Positions 1-5,122 of a stretch of 5,973 bases of DNA are shown piece by piece. The DNA lies in contig DAWB01000067.1 in assembly GCA_002505805.1 (NCBI GenBank), positions 1 through 5,973 of the forward strand, written 5' to 3'. This stretch comes from Methanosaeta sp. UBA80. GTDB taxonomy: Archaea > Halobacteriota > Methanosarcinia > Methanotrichales > Methanotrichaceae. Below the pieces are notes generated by a model, which was not told the DNA's origin, did no database searches, and saw only the letters and a program-made list of their open reading frames with translations. The position numbers and the translations under genes are program-made. Within the stretch, counting starts at the first letter, position 1; the number at the start of each line of letters is the position of its first letter.

Positions 1-426
1 CTCCGCACTCCCTATGTAATAAAGCACGATTGCACCTATAAACCAAAACTCTTGGTTCGAGTAATTTAGCACTCCTTGCAGACCCGCGGCCTGGATGAAA
101 ACATCTTTTGACGAGTGGAAGAACAATAACAATACAAGCAAGTACTGCGGATAGATCCTAGTAAAACGGCTGAAATAAAACCTTGTTAGATCAGTTATTC
201 TGCCGTTGTTCGTATATAGCAAATATCCAGATATGAAGAAAAACAAGCAGTTTCCAGTTTCACCGATAGGGACAGAGACCGCCTTTATTATAGCTTGGTA
301 AGAATCAGAAGATATACACCCATTTATATGAGAGAGCATGATATCTACATGAGATAACACGACGAAAATAATCGCTAAGGCGCGTAAGACCTCGAACTCC
401 CATATAATTTTCTTGGGCGTTTCCAT
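1..426 (-). CDS. Acyltransferase 3 family (OafA-like) membrane O-acyltransferase, N-terminal part, cut by the left edge
   Basis: This reading frame is open from an ATG at 426 to the window edge (142 codons, no stop). An in-frame TGA lies six codons upstream of the ATG and there is no other ATG between them, so the start is well fixed. Acyltransferase-3 hallmarks appear in order: residues 15-26 RALAIIFVVLSH, with the family's conserved Arg15 and His26 in the first membrane helix; LFFFISGYLL at 61-70; the cytoplasmic-loop motif RFTRIYP at 87-93; a hydrophobic helix at about 94-103; and FWFIGAIVLYYI at 127-138. Family members are integral membrane proteins that transfer acetyl or other acyl groups to sugars of surface polysaccharides, lipids or glycans; the acceptor cannot be told here. 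About the first third to 40% of a usual 340-380 aa protein is present. Codons are AT-rich (many AAA, ATA, TTA, TTT), unlike the genes to the right, which suggests horizontal acquisition, possibly at the edge of a surface-glycan island. The family call is confident; substrate and intactness are unknown. Confidence 0.88.
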   Translation of the reverse strand, partial: METPKKIIWEFEVLRALAIIFVVLSHVDIMLSHINGCISSDSYQAIIKAVSVPIGETGNCLFFFISGYLLYTNNGRITDLTRFYFSRFTRIYPQYLLVLLLFFHSSKDVFIQAAGLQGVLNYSNQEFWFIGAIVLYYIGSAE

Positions 427-454
427 GGTGGTGAAGGATGGTCAATCGTTGTGG

Positions 455-468
455 TATATTTAAATATA
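455..468 (-). promoter_or_regulatory. TATA-like element (14-bp AT palindrome) upstream of the acyltransferase gene
   Basis: TATATTTAAATATA is a perfect palindrome whose near edge is 28 bp before the acyltransferase ATG (426). It contains the archaeal box A core TTTAAATA. Transcription starting about 25 nt downstream on the minus strand would give a very short leader, and no Shine-Dalgarno sequence is seen before the ATG, which fits a short or absent leader. The whole spacer is AT-rich, so chance occurrence is possible. Confidence 0.35.
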
Positions 469-579
469 GCGGTAATTTTGTATTTATACATTTAATAATT
501 CATTATCATTTTATAAAAATTATTGTTTTCCTTGTGAACTCTGGTGCGCATAATTGTGATCTTAAATTCCATAAGGCAG

Positions 580-609
580 TGTTGGGATCAATTATGTTGG
601 GATCAATTA
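580..609. repeat. Perfect tandem duplication of a 15-bp unit
   Basis: TGTTGGGATCAATTA occurs twice in direct contact (580-594 and 595-609) with no mismatch. It lies in the non-coding spacer between the small membrane-protein ORF and the acyltransferase gene, close to where the AT-rich composition gives way to GC-rich sequence. It may be a recent slippage duplication or a scar at the boundary of inserted DNA. No transposase or integrase is visible beside it. Confidence 0.9.
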
Positions 610-650
610 ATTTCATTGCTTTCTTGGCCATGGTTGAATGCCATTTCAGA

Positions 651-881
651 TCACGATCCAGGCCGCAGCGTTACGACGAAGTCCGCATAAGGCCTTCTCA
701 CTGCCGCCAGGTAAAGGAATATCCCCGCCCATGCCCAGGCTGCCAGCGCAAAGGGCAATGTGAACATCAGAAAGAAGGTGAGCAGCAATCCCAATCCGAC
801 AAAAAAGAGCAGTATGGCTATGATGACATATTTCAAACGGGTGAGATTGCCTATTTTGTTATACATGAGCATCTGTAGCAT
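651..881 (-). CDS. Probable small two-helix membrane protein of unknown function
   Basis: This is a 76-codon frame whose product has two strongly hydrophobic stretches, about residues 18-40 and 43-62, joined by a short turn (TLP) and followed by a basic, polar tail beginning RRPYADF. This is a plausible helical hairpin in the cytoplasmic membrane. By the positive-inside rule (Arg15/Lys17 before helix 1, Arg62-Arg63 after helix 2) both ends would face the cytoplasm. Codon use (GCC, CTG, GCG, GGC) matches the GC-rich genes to the right rather than the AT-rich acyltransferase. Three in-frame ATGs (881, 872, 866) compete and none has a good Shine-Dalgarno sequence. A TTATAA element at about 893-898 would place transcription start near 869, which favours Met6 at 866 with almost no leader. 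I do not recognise the family. An opposing plus-strand frame covers it but has a low-complexity, hydrophilic product and looks like a shadow. Confidence 0.5.
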   Translation of the reverse strand: MLQMLMYNKIGNLTRLKYVIIAILLFFVGLGLLLTFFLMFTLPFALAAWAWAGIFLYLAAVRRPYADFVVTLRPGS

Positions 882-1024
882 CTGATTCAGGCTTATAAGA
901 TCCTGCCGCTGAATCTATTGCCAGATAGGACCCAAGCTTGCAGACCACCTTGATGCTGCTCAATGCAGTGCAGCCTAATCTTCCAGCCCAGCGCCGCCGG
1001 AGGGATCCTCGGGATCGAAAACCA

Positions 1025-1032
1025 CTAAATAT
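1025..1032 (+). promoter_or_regulatory. Possible TATA box for ogg
   Basis: CTAAATAT is the only clear AT-rich box in the otherwise GC-rich spacer before ogg. Transcription starting about 25 nt downstream (near 1053) would fall after the ATG at 1043 and before the one at 1067, which agrees with choosing the later start. Single-element evidence, so weak. I see nothing else supportable in 882-1042. Confidence 0.3.
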
Positions 1033-1066
1033 CCCCTGAATCATGAGTTTGAGGATGATCCCGCCA

Positions 1067-1714
1067 ATGGAGAAAGAGACCTTGAACCTAGAGGAGCTGG
1101 CCGGCCTTTATCATCCCATCAAGCCCCAGATCGAATCCCGTCTGCAAGACTTCTCCCGCATCTGGAAGGAGGCCAGCGAGGAGGAGCTCTTCCGGGAACT
1201 GGTCTTCTGCCTGCTCACCCCCCAGTCCAAAGCCAGGACCTGCTGGAGGGCGGTAGAGAGGCTGGAGAGGAAATGCATGATTAGAGAGGCCGGGCCGGAG
1301 GAGATCACCCGTGAGCTGGTTGGTGTTCGGTTCAATTTAAGAAAGGGTGAGTACATCTGCCTGGCCCGGAGCAGATTTTCTTCCTGCTCTCTGCGAGATA
1401 CCCTGGCCGGTTTCTCTGATGCCTCTGCGGCAAGAGAGTGGCTGGTGGCCAATATCAAGGGACTGGGATATAAAGAGGCCAGCCACTTCCTGAGAAACAT
1501 CGGCCTGGGGGGAGATCTGGCTATACTGGACCGGCATATTCTGAAGAACCTGGCCCTGCTGGGGGTGATTGATGAAGTCCCCGCTTCGCCCAGCAAGAAG
1601 ATGTACCTGGAGATCGAGAGCAAGATGATCGATTTCTCCCGAAAAGCAGAGATCCCCATGTCCCATCTGGACCTTCTGCTCTGGTACAAGGAGGCGGGGG
1701 AGGTTTTCAAATAG
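1067..1714 (+). CDS. ogg: 8-oxoguanine DNA glycosylase/AP lyase, archaeal Ogg2 type
   Basis: A bifunctional base-excision-repair enzyme of the helix-hairpin-helix (HhH-GPD) superfamily. It removes 8-oxoguanine and nicks the resulting abasic site by beta-elimination through a lysine Schiff base. Numbered from Met at 1067 (215 aa), the product has FCLLTPQSKA at about 47-56, the HhH hairpin IKGLGYKEASHF with catalytic Lys136, and LAILDRHIL with catalytic Asp155. This core closely matches the Methanocaldococcus jannaschii Ogg2 sequence as I recall it. The protein ends LDLLLWYKEAGEVFK; the very last residue is Lys, the residue known in Ogg2 enzymes to help tell 8-oxoG from G. In-frame ATGs lie at 1043, 1055 and 1067. 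I prefer 1067: it gives the family length (about 207 aa in M. jannaschii) and is preceded by GAGG/TGATCC elements complementary to the 16S rRNA 3' end at 1051-1061. A 223-aa form from 1043 is possible. The gene stands alone and converges on the CoA-transferase gene. Confidence 0.93.
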   Translation: MEKETLNLEELAGLYHPIKPQIESRLQDFSRIWKEASEEELFRELVFCLLTPQSKARTCWRAVERLERKCMIREAGPEEITRELVGVRFNLRKGEYICLARSRFSSCSLRDTLAGFSDASAAREWLVANIKGLGYKEASHFLRNIGLGGDLAILDRHILKNLALLGVIDEVPASPSKKMYLEIESKMIDFSRKAEIPMSHLDLLLWYKEAGEVFK

Positions 1715-1765
1715 CAGTTTAGCAGTTTAATAGAGGTTTAAATATGGGTAAGATAATATAAAGAT

Positions 1766-1778
1766 AGGAAGTGTTCCT
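1766..1778. terminator. Small hairpin between convergent genes, possible bidirectional terminator
   Basis: AGGAA-GTG-TTCCT can form a 5-bp stem with a 3-nt loop in the 72-bp gap between ogg (ends 1714) and the CoA-transferase gene (stop TAA at 1787-1789, minus). T-rich runs follow on both strands: TTCTTCATCTTATTCTT on plus, and TATCTTTATATTATCTT on minus. Archaeal polymerase terminates mainly on U-rich tracts, so the T-rich flanks may matter more than the weak stem. Two adjoining copies of AGCAGTTT (1713-1728) overlap the ogg stop. Confidence 0.35.
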
Positions 1779-1786
1779 TCTTCATC

Positions 1787-3697
1787 TTATTCTTGCTCAT
1801 TGCCTCTATCTTTCTTCCTAAACCACATCCTCATCTGATAGGTCCCCTCCTCACTTCTCTTTTCCGTGTCGAATCCCATCTTCTCAAAGAGCCCCACCAT
1901 GGATCTGTTCGCCACCAGAACCTCTCCCGTAAACCCGAGCAGGCCCTGACGCCTGGCCAGGAGAATCAGATAAGAGAGGAGTTCACGGCCCACGCCCTGC
2001 CCCTGGAAGCTATCTTTTACCACCAGGGCTACCTCGGCCAGGTGCATATCGGAATTCAGTTCATACTGACCAAGGCCGATTATGATCTCCTTCTCTTTTT
2101 CCTCCACTGTGGCCAGAATCTCCATCTTCCGGCTGTAGTCAACGACCACGAACTCCTGCAGCCTCTTATGGGGCATGTCCTTCCTGGCGGAGAAAAATCG
2201 CTTGTATAGGCTCTCCTCAGAGAGGCTGTAGAAGAAGTCCTTGAGAAGCTGCTCATCTGTGATCTTGGCCGGCCTCAGCCTTATGTTTAGCCCCTTCCTG
2301 GTGGTTCGGTAGATCTCCAGCTCCTCGGGATAGATTCCTTTCTCTCCCGGGATGAAGAGCTGATCCTTGTAGATGATAGCCCTCTTCCTTGCTGACTCCA
2401 TAAGCCAGGGGCGGAATTTGGGGTGAGCTATGGATATGAGGTCCATAGCCCTCTCTCTTATGTTTTTCCCATGCAGATAGGCTATGCCGTATTCAGTCAC
2501 TACATAGCGCACATCGCCCCTGTTCAGGGTCACTCCCGCCCCCTCCTGCAGGGTGGGAACGATGCGGGATACGCTATCGTTGAGGGCGGTGGAGGGCAGG
2601 GCCAGGATGGTCTTTCCTCCTGGAGCCAGGACCGCTCCCCGCATGAAATCGGCCTGGCCGCCTATGCCGCTGTAGAATGTCCCACCCAGGGATTCCGCCG
2701 TAGCCTGGCCGGTCAGGTCCAGCTCCATGGCGCTGTTGATGGCGGTCATCAGCCGGTGCCGGGAGATGATGAGGGGATTGTTGGTGTAATCTATTCTCTT
2801 AAATTCCACAGTGGGATTCTCATCCAGGAAGTCGTAGCTCTCCCTGTCCGCCATGCAGAAGGAGGCTACGGTCTTGCCCGGATTGTGGATCTTCCTGTTG
2901 TTGGTCACCACTCCCTTTTCCATGAGACTGATTATGCCGTGGCTGAGAAGCTCAGTATGAACCCCCAGATCCTTCTTTCCCCCAAGATTGGGCACCACTG
3001 CATCAGGTATCAATCCGTAGCCCACCTGTATGGTCGAGCCGTCCTCGATCAGGCTGGCCACATATTTACCGATCTTCTGGACGATATCTGTGGGGGCCTT
3101 AAGAGAGTATTCCAGGAGGGGCTCGTCATGAGCAATTAAGAAGTCGATATCCTTGATGTTGACAAATCCATCGCCGTGAATGCGGGGCATATTGCTGTTG
3201 ACCTGGGCCACCACCAGGCCGGCCTTTTCCACGGCGCTCTTGACCACGTCAACGCTGATGCCCAGGCTGAGGTAGCCGTGCTTGTCGGGAAGGGAGGTCT
3301 GAACCAGGGCTATGTCTACAGGGACCAGTTCGGAGCGGAAGAGGTCTGGCACGGCGGAGAGGAATATGGGGGTATAGTCGGCGGCTCCCCGGTTGACCGA
3401 GTTTCTGGTGCTCTCCCCCACGAAGAAGGAGTCCAGCCGGAAGTTCTCCTGCAGCTTTTCGTCGGCATAGGGGGCCACCCCCAGGGTCCAGATGTGGATC
3501 AGTTCGGCATCGAAGAATGCTTTGGGATGGTTTTTAACATAGTTGACCAGGGCAGCCAGCAGATACTGGGGCTCGCCGCAGCCGGTGCCGATGAATATCC
3601 TGTCTCCGGCATGAATATGAGAGAATATCTCTTCCTCCGGGGCGAACTTCTCCGGATAGCTCTTCCTAAACTCCTCTAAAAATCTCCTGTCCTTCAT
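1787..3697 (-). CDS. Acetyl-CoA hydrolase/CoA-transferase fused to a C-terminal GNAT N-acetyltransferase domain
   Basis: A 636-aa two-module protein. Residues about 5-455 are an acetyl-CoA hydrolase/transferase of the 4-hydroxybutyrate CoA-transferase/Cat1 type: IGTGCGEP at 36-43, VGYGLIPDAV at 225-234, GVHTE at 245-249 whose Glu249 aligns with the family's CoA-accepting catalytic glutamate, GIGGQADFMRGA at 344-355, and VVTEYGIAYLHGK at 399-411. Enzymes of this family move CoA between acyl-CoA and a free acid through a glutamyl-CoA thioester, or hydrolyse acetyl-CoA. Residues about 471-625 are a GNAT domain, with acetyl-CoA-binding motif A VALVVKDSFQGQGVG at 556-570 (Q565-x-x-G568-x-G570) and a C-terminal NRSMVGLFEKMGF. 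I know this two-domain arrangement from deltaproteobacteria and some methanogens as a named bifunctional family; no member's physiological role is known to me. The ATG at 3697 has a GAAGGT Shine-Dalgarno 8 nt upstream (3706-3711). Both active sites look intact. The acyl substrate and GNAT acceptor are unknown. It is divergent from panE. Confidence 0.93.
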   Translation of the reverse strand: MKDRRFLEEFRKSYPEKFAPEEEIFSHIHAGDRIFIGTGCGEPQYLLAALVNYVKNHPKAFFDAELIHIWTLGVAPYADEKLQENFRLDSFFVGESTRNSVNRGAADYTPIFLSAVPDLFRSELVPVDIALVQTSLPDKHGYLSLGISVDVVKSAVEKAGLVVAQVNSNMPRIHGDGFVNIKDIDFLIAHDEPLLEYSLKAPTDIVQKIGKYVASLIEDGSTIQVGYGLIPDAVVPNLGGKKDLGVHTELLSHGIISLMEKGVVTNNRKIHNPGKTVASFCMADRESYDFLDENPTVEFKRIDYTNNPLIISRHRLMTAINSAMELDLTGQATAESLGGTFYSGIGGQADFMRGAVLAPGGKTILALPSTALNDSVSRIVPTLQEGAGVTLNRGDVRYVVTEYGIAYLHGKNIRERAMDLISIAHPKFRPWLMESARKRAIIYKDQLFIPGEKGIYPEELEIYRTTRKGLNIRLRPAKITDEQLLKDFFYSLSEESLYKRFFSARKDMPHKRLQEFVVVDYSRKMEILATVEEKEKEIIIGLGQYELNSDMHLAEVALVVKDSFQGQGVGRELLSYLILLARRQGLLGFTGEVLVANRSMVGLFEKMGFDTEKRSEEGTYQMRMWFRKKDRGNEQE

Positions 3698-3779
3698 CCC
3701 CGATAACCTTCTTCTTTCCTCTTCTCCGTCTTAAATTCCAAATCCATTTGAGACTATTACATAATCATCCTGACGCTCT

Positions 3780-3794
3780 GAAAGAGATTTATAG
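3780..3794 (+). promoter_or_regulatory. BRE/TATA-like promoter for panE
   Basis: GAAAGAGA directly followed by TTTATAG (3788-3794) has the form of a purine-rich TFB recognition element joined to an archaeal TATA box. Predicted transcription start is about 3813-3818, giving a leader of roughly 40 nt before the ATG at 3858. The minus-strand CoA-transferase gene must also have its promoter in this 160-bp divergent spacer. Candidates there are TTTAAG near 3731-3736 and the AT-rich stretch at about 3754-3766; neither is clear enough to list separately. Confidence 0.5.
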
Positions 3795-3840
3795 CGCCAT
3801 GATAAGCAGAGGCTTGAAGCTTTGAACTGAAAATCCAAAC

Positions 3841-3861
3841 ATGGCCGATGAAAATGCATGA
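3841..3861 (+). promoter_or_regulatory. Six-codon upstream ORF overlapping the panE start (ATGA)
   Basis: ATG at 3841 opens a frame encoding MADENA, whose TGA (3859-3861) overlaps the panE ATG (3858-3860) in an ATGA junction, the geometry used for translational coupling. The panE start itself has no convincing Shine-Dalgarno sequence, so coupling would explain how it is reached. The mini-ORF also lacks a clear ribosome binding site, and a frame this short can arise by chance. Confidence 0.25.
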
Positions 3862-4829
3862 CTGACATTTTGATTTACGGGGCGGGTGCCATAGGCTCAT
3901 TCCTGGGATATCTCCTCTCCCAGTCTGCCTGGAAAGATGGCACGGACAGAGAAGTAGTAGAGAATGTGGCTCTTCTAGGCAGAGCGGGGCACATCAGTGC
4001 CATCAAGAAGCAGGGCCTGCATGTGGACCTGGGAGAGAAGAGAGAGGTCTTTTTTTTCAGGCACTGCTTCTCCAGTCTGGATGAACTCAAGGCATCGGAC
4101 TATCATCCCCGCCTGGTGATCATATGCGTCAAGAGCTATTCCCTCCCCTACCTTTCTCGGGAGCTAAAGGAGTCCGGGCTTCTGGAAGAGCGCTTCAAGG
4201 AGTCTCAATTCATCCTGCTCATGAACGGCATGGGAAACCGAGAACTCTTCTTGAACAGCGGCCTGGACCCGGCCCGCCTGCAGGAGGGCATCACCTCCTT
4301 GGGGGTACTGCTGGCAGGAGAGGGCAAGGTGGAGCTGAAGGGCAGGGGAAAGACTGTTTTGCAAAATCAAATTGGACGGGAGGACAGGCAATTTCTGGAA
4401 AAGAGGTTCTCGGAGATGGGATTTGAGATTGAATTCTCCAAGGATTTTTGCAGGCAGCAATTCCTCAAGCTCCTGGCAAATGCGGCTATTAATCCCATCA
4501 CTGCACTCACCCGCAGACAGAACGGCGTCGTCCTCTCCCCCGCCCTGAAGAGCACAGTGGAGAGGGTGGTGGCAGAGACGGTGGCGGTAGCTAAGGCAGA
4601 AGGGCTAGCGATCTCGGAGGAAGAGGCGCTGGGGCTTGTTTTATCCGTGGCGGAGAAGACGGCTGCGAATACATCGAGCATGCTCCAGGATGTGCTGAGG
4701 GGGAAGGAGACGGAGATAGAGGCTATAAACGGATATTTAGTCCGAGAGGCAAAGAAGCACCGAATAGCAGTGCCGGTAAATGAGGCGCTGTATGGGATGG
4801 TAAGCTCTATTTCTATAGGCTCGAGTTGA
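3858..4829 (+). CDS. panE: 2-dehydropantoate 2-reductase (ketopantoate reductase)
   Basis: Catalyses NAD(P)H-dependent reduction of ketopantoate to pantoate, an early step of CoA biosynthesis; in archaea pantoate then goes to pantoate kinase and phosphopantothenate synthetase. The 323-aa product has an N-terminal Rossmann fold with GAGAIG at 8-13, VKSY at 91-94 (Lys92 in the place of the substrate-binding lysine), and NGMGN at 123-127. The C-terminal helical domain has KLLANAAINPITALT at 204-218 with the catalytic Lys204 and Asn208, and SSMLQDVLRGKETEIEAING at 273-292 with Ser274 and Glu286 in the active-site positions. It is slightly longer than the roughly 300-aa bacterial enzymes, with part of the excess at about residues 22-37, inside the nucleotide-binding domain. 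All key residues are present. A run of eight T (4050-4057) encodes part of VFFFR without breaking the frame. It is divergent from the CoA-transferase-GNAT gene. PanE-like paralogues with other 2-keto acid substrates exist, so the substrate is likely rather than proven. Confidence 0.93.
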   Translation: MTDILIYGAGAIGSFLGYLLSQSAWKDGTDREVVENVALLGRAGHISAIKKQGLHVDLGEKREVFFFRHCFSSLDELKASDYHPRLVIICVKSYSLPYLSRELKESGLLEERFKESQFILLMNGMGNRELFLNSGLDPARLQEGITSLGVLLAGEGKVELKGRGKTVLQNQIGREDRQFLEKRFSEMGFEIEFSKDFCRQQFLKLLANAAINPITALTRRQNGVVLSPALKSTVERVVAETVAVAKAEGLAISEEEALGLVLSVAEKTAANTSSMLQDVLRGKETEIEAINGYLVREAKKHRIAVPVNEALYGMVSSISIGSS

Positions 4830-4922
4830 TGATTGAGCCGGATTGATATGGTACCCCGGTGGTTTGTTGCTCCAAATAAAGGGCTGGATTGATTGAGAAC
4901 ACTCCACGGCAGAGGATTTCGT

Positions 4923-4938
4923 GGGAAAGATTTAAATA
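4923..4938 (+). promoter_or_regulatory. Strong BRE/TATA-like promoter upstream of cdc48
   Basis: GGGAAAGA (4923-4930, GGGAAAGA form of a TFB recognition element) abuts TTTAAATA (4931-4938), a near-consensus archaeal TATA box and the best promoter-like site in the 293-bp spacer. Predicted start of transcription is about 4957-4962, inside the operator-like repeat that follows. It could drive cdc48 with a leader of about 160 nt, or it may originally have served the short frame starting at 4968 with an 8-10 nt leader. No better TATA box is seen nearer to cdc48. Confidence 0.55.
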
Positions 4939-4946
4939 CGATACTT

Positions 4947-4965
4947 TACTAACTACAAGTTAGTA
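4947..4965. promoter_or_regulatory. 19-bp inverted repeat, probable operator
   Basis: TACTAACT-ACA-AGTTAGTA has perfect 8-bp arms around a 3-bp centre. It begins 8 bp after the TATA box and covers the predicted transcription start, the usual place for a repressor site in archaea. Arm length and spacing suit a homodimeric winged-helix or TetR-like regulator. A partial outer GATAC (4940-4944)/GTATC (4963-4967) match surrounds it. No regulator gene is present in the window, so the bound protein is unknown. Confidence 0.6.
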
Positions 4966-4967
4966 TC

Positions 4968-5122
4968 ATGAAGTTTGTTAGAGACTGGTCGAGGAGAAAT
5001 TCGATGTCGGTAGCTGGAAGCATTAGATAGACTATGCGAAAGTACAGCCGATGAAGCTCGTGGAGATATGCAGAAGAGCAGACTGATCTCGATTCACAAA
5101 ATTAGGATATTGGAGGAGTTAA
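4968..5122 (+). other. Leader or decayed gene between the operator and cdc48
   Basis: An ATG at 4968, three bases after the operator repeat, opens a 20-codon frame (MKFVRDWSRR...; TAG at 5028-5030). Downstream stretches in other frames also read like protein: IDYAKVQPMKLVEICRRAD in the frame of 5027-5083, and LEALDRLCESTADEARGD and onward in the frame from 5014, which runs open to a TAA at 5143-5145 inside cdc48. The arrangement promoter, operator, ATG, then broken frames suggests a regulated gene that decayed, leaving its promoter to cdc48. The alternative is a plain 5' untranslated leader. I cannot identify a parent family. The rest of the spacer (4830-4922) holds no gene; it has an imperfect 11-bp repeat, GCYGGATTGAT, at 4837-4847 and 4883-4893, and a weak CCACG/CGTGG stem at 4904-4924. 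Confidence 0.25.
5112..5118 (+). promoter_or_regulatory. Shine-Dalgarno fixing the cdc48 start
   Basis: GGAGGAG ends 4 nt before the ATG at 5123, and an in-frame TAA (5120-5122) touches that ATG. No start further upstream is possible in this frame, and the protein begins at the usual N-domain position, so the start is secure. Confidence 0.85.

Noticed and set aside
50..70. TTGGTTCGAGTAA resembling a tRNA T-arm
   Set aside because: It is inside the acyltransferase coding sequence and no acceptor, D or anticodon arms can be placed around it.
494..524. AATAATT/AATTATT inverted repeat with a 17-nt loop
   Set aside because: A/T-only arms in an AT-rich spacer are expected by chance.
506..631. Minus-strand 41-codon frame (MAKKAMKLIDPN...) lying between the small membrane protein and the acyltransferase
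   Set aside because: It is short, has no ribosome binding site, spans the tandem duplication, and its product resembles nothing I recognise.
438..878. Plus-strand frame of 146 codons
   Set aside because: Its second half is antisense to the better-supported membrane-hairpin ORF, its product is low-complexity and hydrophilic there, and its first half is read from AT-rich spacer including the tandem repeat.
859..1044. Minus-strand 61-codon frame divergent from ogg
   Set aside because: Arg/Ser/Gly-rich product with no motif, overlaps the start of the small membrane protein, and has no promoter or Shine-Dalgarno sequence; likely chance in GC-rich DNA.
1111..1710. Long antisense frames across ogg
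   Set aside because: They are shadows of a gene with clear catalytic residues on the plus strand.
2423..3679. Long plus-strand frames opposite the CoA-transferase-GNAT gene
   Set aside because: GC-rich codons of the real gene leave the opposite strand open; products are rich in Gly/His/Gln with no domain signature.
4904..4924. CCACG/CGTGG hairpin as a panE terminator
   Set aside because: Stem of only five pairs, no following U-tract, and it lies 75 bp after the panE stop next to the cdc48 promoter.
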